NCBI GenBank assembly: GCA_035626475.1
Contig: DASPNP010000071.1
Location: 17,356 to 81,355 of the forward strand
Reading direction: 5' to 3'
Length of the DNA: 64,000 nucleotides
Origin: DASPKT01 sp035626475
GTDB lineage: Bacteria; Pseudomonadota; Alphaproteobacteria; Azospirillales; Azospirillaceae
Shown here: positions 52,290-60,689 of the stretch, one piece after another
Position numbering within the stretch: the first letter of the stretch is position 1
Layout of the letters: each line of letters starts with the position of its first letter
Made by a program: the position numbers and the translations under genes
Notes under the pieces: model-generated
What the model was told of the DNA's origin: nothing
Seen by the model: the letters and a program-made list of their open reading frames with translations, nothing else
The model's database searches: none

Positions 52290-52946
52290 TCAGGCCTTGG
52301 CCGGCAGGATGATCGCCTCGATCGCCTGCGTGACCTCGTCCATCTCGGCCATCCCGTCCACCTGCTTCAGCGCGCCGTTGGCGGCGTAGTAGGGCAGGAT
52401 CGGGGCGGTGAGCTTGTGGTACTCGCCGAGACGCTTGCGCAGCGTCTCCTCATTGTCGTCCGCGCGGCGCTTGAACTCGGTCGAGCCGCAGCTGTCGCAG
52501 ACGCCGTCCGTCGCCGGACGCTTGAATTTGTCGTGGTAACCGGTGCCGCACTTGGCGCAGGTGAAGCGGCCGGTGATGCGCTCGACCAGCGCCTCGTCGT
52601 CCACCTTCATCTCGATGACGGCGTGCAGCTTCAGGCCCTTCTCCTCCAGCATCCGGTCCAGCGCCTCGGCCTGGGGCACGGTGCGCGGGAAACCGTCCAG
52701 GATGAAGCCGGTGGCGCAGTCGGGACGCGAGATGCGCTCGGAGATCATGTCGACCATCAGATCGTCCGGCATGAACTTGCCGGCCTCCATGATGGCCTTG
52801 GCCTGCTGGCCCAGCGGGCTGCCGCTGGCGACGAGGGCGCGCAGCATGTCGCCCGTCGACAGCTGCACCAGCCCGTACTTCTTCTCAAGCCGCTGCGCCT
52901 GGGTTCCCTTCCCGGCGCCAGGCGGCCCCAGCAGGATCAAATTCAT
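52290..52946 (-). CDS. adk: Adenylate kinase with a zinc-type lid
   Basis: A 218-residue long-form adenylate kinase that interconverts AMP, ATP and ADP. The P-loop GPPGAGKGTQ is at residues 7-16, the AMP-binding region includes DGFPRTVPQ at 84-92, and the lid (about 122-160) carries Cys130, Cys133, Cys150 and Cys153, a four-cysteine zinc site. Such zinc lids are known in Gram-positives and in some alphaproteobacteria. The ATG start overlaps the secY stop by 4 bases. secY-adk in the ribosomal cluster is the normal arrangement. Confidence 0.97.
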   Translation of the reverse strand: MNLILLGPPGAGKGTQAQRLEKKYGLVQLSTGDMLRALVASGSPLGQQAKAIMEAGKFMPDDLMVDMISERISRPDCATGFILDGFPRTVPQAEALDRMLEEKGLKLHAVIEMKVDDEALVERITGRFTCAKCGTGYHDKFKRPATDGVCDSCGSTEFKRRADDNEETLRKRLGEYHKLTAPILPYYAANGALKQVDGMAEMDEVTQAIEAIILPAKA

Positions 52947-54286
52947 CCACGCCTCCCCCGAAGCTTGGCCTTCTTGATCAGACCCTCATACTGGTGCGCC
53001 AGCAGGTGGGAATGAATTTGGGCCACGGTATCCATCGTCACGCTGACCACGATCAGCAGGCTCGTGCCGCCAAAATAGAAGGGCACCGAGTATTCCGCGA
53101 TGAGAAATTCGGGGATCAGGCAGACGATGGTGATGTAGGCGGCACCCACCACGGTGAGGCGCGTCAGCACGTAGTCCAGGTAATCCGCCGTGTTCTTGCC
53201 CGGCCGGATGCCCGGGATGAAGCCGCCGTACTTCTTCAGGTTGTCGGCGGTCTCGACCGGATTGAAGACGATCGCCGTGTAGAAGAAGCAGAAGAAGATG
53301 ATCAGCGCGGCGTAGAGCAGCATGTAGAGCGGCTGGCCGTGCGCCACGTAGGACACGATGGTGGTCAGCCACTCCGGCCCCTGCCCGCCCGAGAAGCCGG
53401 TCACGGTCGCCGGCAGCAGCAGCAGCGAGCTGGCGAAGATCGGCGGGATGACGCCGGCGGTATTCAGCTTCAGCGGCAGGTGCGAGGCCTCGCCGCCGAA
53501 CATCTTGTTGCCGACCTGGCGCTTCGGATACTGCACCAGCAGGCGGCGCTGGGCGCGCTCGACGAAGACGATGAAGGTCACGACGGCGACGGCCATCACC
53601 AGCATCAGGATGATGAAGGCGGTGCCGATGGCGCCGGTGCGGCCGAGTTCCAGCAGCTGCGCCAGGGCGCCCGGCAGGGCCGCGACGATGCCGGCGAAGA
53701 TGATGAGGGAGATGCCGTTGCCGACGCCGCGGGCGGTGATCTGCTCGCCCAGCCACATCAGGAACATGGTGCCGCCGACCATGGTGACGACGGTGGAGGC
53801 GCGGAAGAAGAAGCCGGGGTCGATGACCGCGTTGCCGGCGCTGCTCTGCAGCCCCTCCAGCCCGACCGCCAGCCCGTAGGACTGGACCACGGCGAGGAGC
53901 ACCGTCAGGTAGCGCGTGTACTGGTTCAGCTTCTTGCGGCCCGACTCGCCCTCCTTCTTGAGGGCCTCCATGTTCGGGCTGACCGCCGTCATCAGCTGGA
54001 TGATGATGGAGGCGGAGATGTAGGGCATGATGTTGAGCGCGAAGATGCTCATGCGCTCGATGGCGCCGCCCGCGAACTTGTTGAACATGCCGAGGATGCC
54101 GCCGCTCGCCTGCTGGAAGATGTCGGCGAAGGCGCGGGCGTCGATGCCGGGGAGCGGCACATAGGTGCCGAGCCGGTAGACGATGAGCGCACCCAGCGTG
54201 AACCAGAGCCGCTTCTTGAGTTCCGTCGCCTTGGAGAAGGCGCCGAAATTGAGGTTGGCGGCAAGCTGCTCGGCGGCTGAAGCCAT
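52943..54286 (-). CDS. secY: Protein translocase subunit SecY
   Basis: A 447-residue ten-helix inner-membrane core of the Sec translocon. The plug and pore region follow FADIFQQASGGILGMFNKFAGGA near the second helix; later helices include IIFAGIVAALPGA and the cytoplasmic loop FIPGIRPGKNTADYLDYVL. The C-terminal sequence GGTSLLIVVSVTMDTVAQIHSHLLAHQYEGL is typical. Length is normal. The gene is separated from rplO by 142 bases with a perfect 10-base hairpin, and its stop overlaps the adk start (ATGA). Confidence 0.98.
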   Translation of the reverse strand: MASAAEQLAANLNFGAFSKATELKKRLWFTLGALIVYRLGTYVPLPGIDARAFADIFQQASGGILGMFNKFAGGAIERMSIFALNIMPYISASIIIQLMTAVSPNMEALKKEGESGRKKLNQYTRYLTVLLAVVQSYGLAVGLEGLQSSAGNAVIDPGFFFRASTVVTMVGGTMFLMWLGEQITARGVGNGISLIIFAGIVAALPGALAQLLELGRTGAIGTAFIILMLVMAVAVVTFIVFVERAQRRLLVQYPKRQVGNKMFGGEASHLPLKLNTAGVIPPIFASSLLLLPATVTGFSGGQGPEWLTTIVSYVAHGQPLYMLLYAALIIFFCFFYTAIVFNPVETADNLKKYGGFIPGIRPGKNTADYLDYVLTRLTVVGAAYITIVCLIPEFLIAEYSVPFYFGGTSLLIVVSVTMDTVAQIHSHLLAHQYEGLIKKAKLRGRRG

Positions 54287-54387
54287 GTCTCGGAGATCCT
54301 AGCGGCGGTTCCGCCGGGGGATCCGGGGCTCGGGGATCCGGCGGGCGCCTATCTGAAAGGGGTAGGTGCTGCCCGGGAGATAAGGGG

Positions 54388-54417
54388 ATGCCGGCGCCTG
54401 AGGTCAAGCGCCGGCAT
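54388..54417 (-). terminator. Perfect 10-base hairpin between rplO and secY
   Basis: ATGCCGGCGC (54388-54397) pairs exactly with GCGCCGGCAT (54408-54417) with a 10-base loop, 11 bases after the rplO stop on the transcript. The trailing minus-strand CCCCTTATC is not a T-run, so this may be an attenuator or RNase processing site rather than a full terminator. Confidence 0.45.
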
Positions 54418-54428
54418 CATCTCGGACC

Positions 54429-54896
54429 TTACTCGGCAACGGCCGGCAGGTTGACCTTGCCGCCCGCGGCCTCGACCGCGGCCACGGCCGCGGCGGAGGC
54501 GCCGGCCACCTCGAAGGTGGCCTTCGTCGTGATGGCGCCCTTCGCCAGGAGGCGGACGCCGTCGCGGCTCTGGCGGACCAGGCCGGCGCCGATCAGCGCC
54601 TCGGCCGTCACCGGGACCGACGCGTCCAGCTTGCCCGACTCGAAGGCCTGCTGGATCATGCCCAGGTTGACGATGGCGAAGTCGGTGCCGAACGGGTTGT
54701 TGAAGCCGCGCTTCGGCAGGCGACGATGCAGCGGCATCTGGCCGCCCTCGAAGCCTTTGATCGAGACGCCGGTACGCGACGTCTGACCCTTCACGCCACG
54801 GCCGCCGGTCTTGCCCTTGCCGGAGCCGATGCCGCGACCGATGCGCATGCGCTTCTTGCGGGCGCCGGGGTTATCGGAGATTTCAGTGAGCTTCAT
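54429..54896 (-). CDS. rplO: 50S ribosomal protein L15
   Basis: A 155-residue large-subunit protein. The N-terminal extended segment KLTEISDNPGARKKRMRIGRGIGSGKGKTGGRGVKGQ and the following GFEGGQMPLHRRLPKRGF are conserved; the C-terminal globular part ends VNLPAVAE. Normal length. It is 36 bases downstream of rpmD and precedes secY in the standard order. Confidence 0.98.
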   Translation of the reverse strand: MKLTEISDNPGARKKRMRIGRGIGSGKGKTGGRGVKGQTSRTGVSIKGFEGGQMPLHRRLPKRGFNNPFGTDFAIVNLGMIQQAFESGKLDASVPVTAEALIGAGLVRQSRDGVRLLAKGAITTKATFEVAGASAAAVAAVEAAGGKVNLPAVAE

Positions 54897-54932
54897 GGTT
54901 CAGTTCCCTTCTGCCGTATCGGGCGGGCGTCC

Positions 54933-55127
54933 TCAGGACGCCTGCTCGACGCGCACGAGGTGCTGCACCTTGGCGATCATGCCACGCACGGCCGGAGTAT
55001 CCTCCAGCTCGCGCGTCCGGTGCAGCTTGTTGAGGCCGAGACCGATCAGGGTCGCGCGCTGGTCCTGCGTGCGGCCGATCGGGCTGCCGATCTGGGTGAC
55101 GACGACCGTCTTCTTCTCGCTCATCAC
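54933..55127 (-). CDS. rpmD: 50S ribosomal protein L30
   Basis: A 64-residue protein with the family pattern VVTQIGSPIGRTQDQRATLIGLGLNKLHRT and the closing RGMIAKVQHLVRVEQ. The ATG overlaps the rpsE stop by 4 bases (ATGA) and rplO follows. This short ORF is supported by synteny and sequence. Confidence 0.97.
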   Translation of the reverse strand: MMSEKKTVVVTQIGSPIGRTQDQRATLIGLGLNKLHRTRELEDTPAVRGMIAKVQHLVRVEQAS

Positions 55128-55738
55128 GCGGACTCCTTGGCCTCGGCGCCCTGCGGACGGCCCAGGATGTCGCTGACGCGACGGCCGCGGCGGGCGGCGA
55201 CCGCGCGCGGGCTGGTCGAGCCGGACAGCGCGTCGAAGGTCGCCTTGATCATGTTGTGCGGGTTCGACGTGCCGATCGACTTGGTCACGACGTCCTGGAC
55301 GCCGAGAGCCTCGAAGATCGCGCGCATCGGACCGCCGGCGATGATGCCGGTGCCCGGAGGAGCGGCGCGCAGCACGACGCGGCCGGCACCGAAGTGGCCG
55401 AAGCTGTCGTGGTGGAGCGTGCGGCCCTCGCGCAGCGGGACGCGGATCATGGAGCGCTTGGCCTGGTCGGTGGCCTTGCGGATGGCCTCCGGGACCTCGC
55501 GCGCCTTGCCCGAGCCGACGCCGACGCGGCCCTTGGCGTCACCGACGACGACCAGCGCGGCGAAGCCGAAGCGCCGGCCGCCCTTGACCACCTTGGCGAC
55601 GCGGTTGATGCCGACGAGCTTTTCTACCAGCTCGCTCTCCTCGCGCTCGCGGGGCTGGCCCCCGCGCTCGCCGTCGCCGCGACGGCCGCGACGCTCGCGG
55701 TCGCCACCCTCGCGGTTCTCATTCTCGTTACGTGCCAT
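55124..55738 (-). CDS. rpsE: 30S ribosomal protein S5
   Basis: A 204-residue protein that shapes the decoding region and ensures accuracy. The S5 N-terminal dsRBD-like domain starts at ELVEKLVGINRVAKVVKGGRRFGF and the C-terminal domain follows (APPGTGIIAGGPMRAIFEALG). The first about 35 residues are an additional Arg/Glu/Gly-rich tail, MARNENENREGGDRERRGRR, that is longer than E. coli S5; such tails are common in alphaproteobacteria. It sits between rplR and rpmD. Confidence 0.98.
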   Translation of the reverse strand: MARNENENREGGDRERRGRRGDGERGGQPREREESELVEKLVGINRVAKVVKGGRRFGFAALVVVGDAKGRVGVGSGKAREVPEAIRKATDQAKRSMIRVPLREGRTLHHDSFGHFGAGRVVLRAAPPGTGIIAGGPMRAIFEALGVQDVVTKSIGTSNPHNMIKATFDALSGSTSPRAVAARRGRRVSDILGRPQGAEAKESA

Positions 55739-55749
55739 CGATCTACCCC

Positions 55750-56115
55750 TTAGAACTGCAGGCCGGCTTCACGCGCGGCATCGGCCAGCGCCTTGACGCG
55801 GCCGTGGAACAGGTAGGCGCCTCGGTCGAAGACGACCTTGGTGACGCCGGCGGCCAGCGCACGCTCGGCGACCAGCTTGCCGACGGCCTTGGCGGCCTCG
55901 ATGTCGGCACCGGTCTTCAGCTGCTCGCGCAGCGTCTTGTCGAGCGTGGAGGCGGCGGCCCGCGTGTGGCCCTCGCCGTCGTCGATCACCTGGGCGTAGA
56001 TGTGCTGGCCCGAACGGAACACGGAAAGCCGCGGGCGGTCGCCCGAGTGCTTCTGGATCCGGGTACGCACCCGCTGCTTGCGGCGCAGGTGCAGTTCCTT
56101 TGTGTTTCTGCTCAT
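55750..56115 (-). CDS. rplR: 50S ribosomal protein L18
   Basis: A 121-residue 5S rRNA-binding protein. The N-terminal RRKQRVRTRIQKHSGDRPRLSVFRS and C-terminal GVTKVVFDRGAYLFHGRVKALADAAREAGLQF are typical. The frame extends upstream to 56289 within rplF in another register, but the ATG at 56115 is the right start. It lies 11 bases from rplF. Confidence 0.97.
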   Translation of the reverse strand: MSRNTKELHLRRKQRVRTRIQKHSGDRPRLSVFRSGQHIYAQVIDDGEGHTRAAASTLDKTLREQLKTGADIEAAKAVGKLVAERALAAGVTKVVFDRGAYLFHGRVKALADAAREAGLQF

Positions 56116-56126
56116 GTCCGTGCGCC

Positions 56127-56660
56127 TTACTTCTTCTTGCCTTCTTTGCGGACGATGACCTCGTCCTCGTACTTGACGCCCTTGCCCTTGTAGGGCTCGG
56201 GGCCGCGGTACGCACGGATCTCGGCCGCAACCTGCCCGACCTTCTGCTTGTCGAAGCCGGAGATCGAGATCGAGGTCGGCTTGTCGCACTTCATCGAGAT
56301 ACCCTCGGGGATCGGGTAACGGATGTCGTGGCTGTAGCCGAGGTTCAGGACGAGTTCCTTGCCCTGCACCGCGGCCTTGTAGCCGACGCCGTTGATCTCG
56401 AGGTTCTTGGTGAAGCCCTTGTCGACGCCGGTGACCATGTTGTTCACCAGGGTGCGAGCGGTGGCCCAGTTGGTACGGGCGCGCTTGCCGTCGTTGCGCG
56501 GGGCGACGGTGACCTTGCCGTCCTCGAGCGTGGCGACGATGTCGTCGATGAGGGTCATGCTGAGCTGGCCCAGCTTGCCCTTGGCGGTGAGCTGCTGACC
56601 GGCGACCGTAACGGTCACGCCGGCCGGCACAGGCACCGGATGCTTTCCGATTCGCGACAT
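56127..56660 (-). CDS. rplF: 50S ribosomal protein L6
   Basis: A 177-residue two-domain protein near the factor-binding site. It begins MSRIGKHPVPVPAGVTV and has the family motif in the second domain, PEPYKGKGVKYEDEVIVRKEGKKK. The ATG at 56660 was preferred to the upstream in-frame start at 56726, which would run back into rpsH. Normal length. Confidence 0.98.
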   Translation of the reverse strand: MSRIGKHPVPVPAGVTVTVAGQQLTAKGKLGQLSMTLIDDIVATLEDGKVTVAPRNDGKRARTNWATARTLVNNMVTGVDKGFTKNLEINGVGYKAAVQGKELVLNLGYSHDIRYPIPEGISMKCDKPTSISISGFDKQKVGQVAAEIRAYRGPEPYKGKGVKYEDEVIVRKEGKKK

Positions 56661-56670
56661 GTGCCTATCC

Positions 56671-57069
56671 TCAGAAGACTTTGCAGAGGACCTCGCCGCC
56701 AACATTGGCGGCGCGGGCCTCGGCATCGGACATGACGCCGCGGGGCGTCGACAGGATCGCGATGCCGAGGCCGTTGTAGACCCGCGGCAGGTCGGCGATC
56801 TTCGAGTAGATGCGGCGGCCGGGCTTCGACACGCGGCTGACCTGCTTAATGACAGGCTCGCCCTCGTGATACTTCAGCTCGATGCGCAGGTTGCGGACGC
56901 CCGGACGGACGTCGTCCATGGTGTAGCCGCGGATGTAGCCCTCGCGCTTCAGCACTTCCAGCACGTTCACACGGAGCTTGGAGGCGGGCGAGAGGACGGA
57001 CTGCATTTTGGCGCGCTGACCGTTGCGAATACGGGTCAGCATATCGCCCAAGGGATCGCTCAACTGCAT
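56671..57069 (-). CDS. rpsH: 30S ribosomal protein S8
   Basis: A 132-residue protein central to 16S rRNA assembly. Its N-terminus DPLGDMLTRIRNGQRAKMQSVLSP and C-terminal GLGIAILSTPRGVMSDAEARAANVGGE are characteristic, as the C-terminal domain binds the h21 region. In E. coli S8 also represses the spc operon by binding mRNA near rplE; whether that occurs here is unknown. Gene order rpsN-rpsH-rplF is standard. Confidence 0.98.
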   Translation of the reverse strand: MQLSDPLGDMLTRIRNGQRAKMQSVLSPASKLRVNVLEVLKREGYIRGYTMDDVRPGVRNLRIELKYHEGEPVIKQVSRVSKPGRRIYSKIADLPRVYNGLGIAILSTPRGVMSDAEARAANVGGEVLCKVF

Positions 57070-57084
57070 TTCCCGGGTCTCCGA

Positions 57085-57390
57085 TTACCAGCTGGACTTC
57101 GTCATGCCCGGGATCTGGCCATTGGAGGCCAGATCGCGCAGGGTGACGCGCGACAGCTTGAATTTGCGGTAGAAGGCGCGCGGACGGCCGGTCATCTCGC
57201 AGCGGTTCCGGATCCGGACCGGGCTGGAGTTGCGCGGCAGCTCGGCGAGCTTCAGACGGGCAGCGAAGCGCTCCTCGGCCGGGAGAGCCTCGTTGTTGGC
57301 GATCGCCTTCAGGGCGTTGCGCTTGTCCGCATACTGCTTAGCCATGCGGGCGCGGCGCTTGTTCTTTTCGATGGAACTGGTCTTGGCCAT
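57085..57390 (-). CDS. rpsN: 30S ribosomal protein S14 (zinc-independent type)
   Basis: A 101-residue S14 of the long, zinc-free class: there is no CxxC pair, only one Cys in RIRNRCEMTGRPRAFYRKF. The N-terminal AKTSSIEKNKRRARMAKQYADKR and the C-terminal LRDLASNGQIPGMTKSSW are conserved. The long form is the usual one in proteobacteria and is not zinc-regulated. Confidence 0.98.
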   Translation of the reverse strand: MAKTSSIEKNKRRARMAKQYADKRNALKAIANNEALPAEERFAARLKLAELPRNSSPVRIRNRCEMTGRPRAFYRKFKLSRVTLRDLASNGQIPGMTKSSW

Positions 57391-57406
57391 GTGTCGCTCC
57401 CGCCGC

Positions 57407-57949
57407 TCAGCTGACGAACGGCATGTCGAAGGCCTTCAGGAGGGCCTTGGCCTCCTTGTCGGTCTTCGCCGTGGTGACGATGATGATGTCCATGCCGCGG
57501 ATCTCGTCGACCCGGTCATAGTCGATCTCGGGGAAAATGATCTGCTCCTTGAGCCCCATGGCGTAGTTGCCACGGCCGTCGAAGCTGTTGCCCGGCACGC
57601 CGCGGAAGTCGCGGACGCGCGGCAGGGCAATCGTGATCAGACGGTCGAGGAACTCGTACATGCGGTCGCGGCGCAGGGTCACCTTGCAACCCACGGCCAT
57701 GTTCTCACGCAGCTTGAACTGCGCGATGGACTTGCGGGCCTTGGTCACCACCGGCTTCTGGCCGGCGATGGCGGTCAGGTCGCCGACGGCGGCGGTGATC
57801 TTCTTGCCATCGGACGCGGCTTCGCCCACGCCCATGTTGATGACGATCTTCTCGATCCGCGGAACCTGCATGTCGTTGGCGTAGCCGAACTCTTCCTTCA
57901 GCTTCGCGCGGACGACGGTGTCGTACTGGTCTTTCAGACGGGCAGCCAT
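57407..57949 (-). CDS. rplE: 50S ribosomal protein L5
   Basis: A 180-residue 5S rRNA-binding protein contacting the P-site tRNA. It has the motifs VPRIEKIVINMGVGEA, TKARKSIAQFKLRE and YAMGLKEQIIFPEIDYDRVDEIRGMDIIIVTTAKTDKEA near the C-terminus. Normal length and position between rplX and rpsN. Confidence 0.98.
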   Translation of the reverse strand: MAARLKDQYDTVVRAKLKEEFGYANDMQVPRIEKIVINMGVGEAASDGKKITAAVGDLTAIAGQKPVVTKARKSIAQFKLRENMAVGCKVTLRRDRMYEFLDRLITIALPRVRDFRGVPGNSFDGRGNYAMGLKEQIIFPEIDYDRVDEIRGMDIIIVTTAKTDKEAKALLKAFDMPFVS

Positions 57950-57956
57950 TATCGCC

Positions 57957-58277
57957 TCACAGATCGATGACTTCGCCGGACGCCTTGGCGAAACGGACCT
58001 TGCGGCCGTCCTCCAGCATCCGGTAGCCGACGCGGGTCGGCTTGTTGGTCTTCGGGTCGATGTGCGCCACGTTCGACACGTGGATGGCCGCCTCGATCTC
58101 GACGATGCCGCCCTGCTGGGTCGGCGTCTGCCGCTGATGCTTCTTCACGAGGTTCACGCCGCGCACCTTGACGCGGTTGTCCTTCGGGAAGACCTCGATC
58201 ACCTCGCCCGTCTTGCCCTTGTCCTTGCCGGCGATGACGACGACCTTGTCGGTCTTCTTAATCTTGAGCTTCGTCAT
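57957..58277 (-). CDS. rplX: 50S ribosomal protein L24
   Basis: A 106-residue assembly initiator protein with the KOW motif VVVIAGKDKGKTGEVIEVFPKDNRV and a C-terminal tail ending ASGEVIDL. The ATG at 58277 overlaps the rplN stop (TGATG); the frame opens three bases earlier with GTG. It is coupled to rplN. Confidence 0.97.
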   Translation of the reverse strand: MTKLKIKKTDKVVVIAGKDKGKTGEVIEVFPKDNRVKVRGVNLVKKHQRQTPTQQGGIVEIEAAIHVSNVAHIDPKTNKPTRVGYRMLEDGRKVRFAKASGEVIDL

Positions 58278-58645
58278 CACAGCACCTCCGGCGCCAGGCT
58301 GATGATCTTCATGAACTTCTTGGCGCGCAGCTCACGCGTCACCGGCCCGAAGATACGGGTGCCGATGGGCTCGCCCTGCTTGTTGATCAGGACGGCGGCG
58401 TTGCGGTCGAAGCGGATGGAGGTGCCGTCGGTCCGACGGATCTCCTTGGCGGTGCGGACGATGACGGCGCGATGGACGTCACCCTTCTTCACGCGGCCCC
58501 GCGGAATCGCCTCCTTGACGGACACCACGATGATGTCCCCCACGGAAGCGACCCGGCGCATGGAGCCGCCCAGCACCTTGATGCACTGCACCCGGCGCGC
58601 GCCGCTGTTGTCAGCGACCTCCAGGTTGGTTTGCATCTGGATCAT
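58277..58645 (-). CDS. rplN: 50S ribosomal protein L14
   Basis: A 122-residue highly conserved protein at the subunit interface. The sequence MIQMQTNLEVADNSGARRVQ, IIVVSVKEAIPRG and FGPVTRELR is typical. Length is canonical. It leads the L14-L24-L5-S14-S8-L6 section. Confidence 0.98.
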   Translation of the reverse strand: MIQMQTNLEVADNSGARRVQCIKVLGGSMRRVASVGDIIVVSVKEAIPRGRVKKGDVHRAVIVRTAKEIRRTDGTSIRFDRNAAVLINKQGEPIGTRIFGPVTRELRAKKFMKIISLAPEVL

Positions 58646-58673
58646 GGTTTGACTTCCTTACCAGTGTGAAACG

Positions 58674-58931
58674 TCAGCCGGCGACGCCGGCCGCGGACTC
58701 AGGCGCGTTCACGACGGTCCACCGCTTCCGCTTGGAGACGGGGCGGCACTCCTCGATGAACACCGAATCGCCAGCCTTATAAGTGTTCTGCTCGTCGTGA
58801 GCAGCATACTTTTTCGACTGCTTGATAAACTTCTTGTACACGGGGTGCATGACGCGGCGCTCGACCAAGACGATGACCGTCTTGTCGCCCTTGTCCGACA
58901 CAACCGTGCCCTGCAGAACGCGACGGGGCAT
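58674..58931 (-). CDS. rpsQ: 30S ribosomal protein S17
   Basis: An 85-residue OB-fold protein that binds 16S rRNA early. The motifs VLQGTVVSDKGDKTVIVLVERRV and SVFIEECRPVSKRKRW are conserved. The C-terminal ending is slightly longer than E. coli S17. It lies between rpmC and rplN. Confidence 0.98.
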   Translation of the reverse strand: MPRRVLQGTVVSDKGDKTVIVLVERRVMHPVYKKFIKQSKKYAAHDEQNTYKAGDSVFIEECRPVSKRKRWTVVNAPESAAGVAG

Positions 58932-58946
58932 TCTACTTTCCCCCTA

Positions 58947-59156
58947 TCAGGACGCGGACGCAGCGGACTCGGTCCGCTGGCCCAGGATGGTCTTGATGCG
59001 GGCGATGTCGCGCCGCACCTGGCGGACCCGCGCGGTGTTCTCCAGCTGGCCCGAGGCCCGCTGGAAGCGCAGGTTGAACTGCTCCTTCTTGAGCTGCAGG
59101 AGCTGGTCCTGCAGTTCGTCCGCCGTCTTCGTGCGGAAATCGACCGCGTTGGTCAT
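58947..59156 (-). CDS. rpmC: 50S ribosomal protein L29
   Basis: A 69-residue two-helix protein at the tunnel exit. Its sequence TADELQDQLLQLKKEQFNLRFQRASGQLENTARVRQVRRDIARIKT is canonical. The ATG overlaps the rplP stop by 4 bases (ATGA), so the two are translationally coupled. Confidence 0.98.
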   Translation of the reverse strand: MTNAVDFRTKTADELQDQLLQLKKEQFNLRFQRASGQLENTARVRQVRRDIARIKTILGQRTESAASAS

Positions 59157-59578
59157 GCCTCACCCCCCTCACCCAGACGGGTGATGAACCGAACCTTGAT
59201 CGGCAGCTTGGCGGCCGCCAGCTCGAACGCGCGCTTGGCGAGATCCGCCGGCACGCCGTCGAGCTCGAACATGATGCGGCCGGGAGCCACGCGGGCCGCC
59301 CAGAACTCCGGCGAGCCCTTACCGGAGCCCATGCGGACCTCGGCGGGCTTCGACGAGACCGGCAGATCCGGGAAAATCCGGATCCAGACGCGGCCCTGGC
59401 GCTTCATGTGACGGGTGATCGCGCGGCGGGCCGCCTCGATCTGGCGGGCGGTGATACGCGCCGGCTCCATCGCCTTCAGGCCGAAGGCGCCGAAGTTGAG
59501 CTGCGTGCCGCCCTTGGAGGCGCCGTGGATCCGGCCCTTGTGCGCCTTGCGGTACTTAGTACGTTTCGGACTCAGCAT
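59153..59578 (-). CDS. rplP: 50S ribosomal protein L16
   Basis: A 141-residue protein near the peptidyl-transferase centre and A-site. The N-terminus MLSPKRTKYRKAHKGRIHG and the RMGSGKGSPEFWAARVAPGR motif are conserved. Normal length. It overlaps the L29 start, and rpsC precedes it. Confidence 0.98.
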   Translation of the reverse strand: MLSPKRTKYRKAHKGRIHGASKGGTQLNFGAFGLKAMEPARITARQIEAARRAITRHMKRQGRVWIRIFPDLPVSSKPAEVRMGSGKGSPEFWAARVAPGRIMFELDGVPADLAKRAFELAAAKLPIKVRFITRLGEGGEA

Positions 59579-59613
59579 GGCAAATGCCCTCTAGTATCCG
59601 TGGCAACCCGCGC

Positions 59614-60291
59614 TCAGCGCGCGGGCTGCTGCTCGGCCGCGCGCTTGTCCTGCGCGAAAGGATCGTGGGCAAGGATCTCGCCCTTGAACACCCAGACCTT
59701 GACGCCGCAGGTGCCGTACGTGGTCTTCGCGGTGCCCACACCGTAATCGATGTCGGCACGCAGCGTGTGCAGCGGCACACGGCCTTCGCGGTACCACTCC
59801 ATCCGGGCGATCTCGGCGCCGCCGAGGCGGCCCGAGCAGTTGATCCGGATGCCCTGGGCGCCGAGGCGCATGGCCGACTGGACCGCGCGCTTCATGGCGC
59901 GGCGGAACGCCACGCGGCGCTCCAGCTGGCTGGCGATGTTCTCGGCGATGAGGCGGGCGTCGAGCTCCGGCTTGCGGATCTCGACGATGTTGAGGCTGAC
60001 CTCGGCCCCGGTCATGCGACCGAGCTCGAGGCGCAGCTTCTCGATGTCCGCGCCCTTCTTGCCGATCACCACGCCCGGACGGGCGGTGTGGATCGTCACG
60101 CGGGCCTTGCGGGCCGGGCGCTCGATGACGATGCGCGAGGCGCCGGCGGCCGCGAGCTTCGCCTGCAGGTGCTTGCGCAGGCGCAGGTCCTGGTGCAGCA
60201 GCGTGGCGTAGTCGCGGTTGGCGTACCAGCGGCTGTCCCAGGTGCGGTTGATGCCGACGCGGAGACCGATGGGATTGACTTTCTGACCCAT
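59614..60291 (-). CDS. rpsC: 30S ribosomal protein S3
   Basis: A 225-residue protein with the N-terminal KH domain (VNPIGLRVGINRTWDSRWYA, KKGADIEKLRLELG) and the C-terminal domain with MEWYREGRVPLHTLRADIDYG. It lines the mRNA entry and has helicase-like function. It is separated from rplV by 1 base. Normal length. Confidence 0.98.
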   Translation of the reverse strand: MGQKVNPIGLRVGINRTWDSRWYANRDYATLLHQDLRLRKHLQAKLAAAGASRIVIERPARKARVTIHTARPGVVIGKKGADIEKLRLELGRMTGAEVSLNIVEIRKPELDARLIAENIASQLERRVAFRRAMKRAVQSAMRLGAQGIRINCSGRLGGAEIARMEWYREGRVPLHTLRADIDYGVGTAKTTYGTCGVKVWVFKGEILAHDPFAQDKRAAEQQPAR

Positions 60292-60292
60292 G

Positions 60293-60688
60293 TTACGCGC
60301 TCTCCCCCGTGGTCTCTTCAGCGCGCTCGCGCACGATCACGGTCAGGTTGCTGTACGGCTTCTCGACACGGGCGCCGCGACCGCGGGCCCGGGCGTGGAA
60401 GCGCTTCATGACGAGGGCACGGCCGACGTGGGCTTCCGCCACGTACAGACGATCCACGTCCAGCTGGTGATTGTTCTCGGCGTTGGCAATGGCGGACTGC
60501 AACACCTTCTTCACCTCGCCGGCGATGCGGCGCTGCGAGAAGGTGAGAGCCGCCAGAGCCTGGCCGGCCCCCTTGCCGCGGATCATCTGCGCGACAAGGT
60601 TCAACTTGCGGGGGCTCGACCGGATCAACCGGGCGAAAGCCAGAGCCTCGTTATCGGCGAGGCGCCGCTCTGCAGCAGGCTTGCCCAT
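60293..60688 (-). CDS. rplV: 50S ribosomal protein L22
   Basis: A 131-residue protein whose beta-hairpin lines the exit tunnel. RKLNLVAQMIRGKGAGQALAALTF and the tip region HARARGRGARVEKPYSNLTVIV are conserved; the extra C-terminal 20 residues, VRERAEETTGESA, are lineage-specific. It follows rpsS by 1 base. Confidence 0.98.
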   Translation of the reverse strand: MGKPAAERRLADNEALAFARLIRSSPRKLNLVAQMIRGKGAGQALAALTFSQRRIAGEVKKVLQSAIANAENNHQLDVDRLYVAEAHVGRALVMKRFHARARGRGARVEKPYSNLTVIVRERAEETTGESA

Positions 60689-60689
60689 G

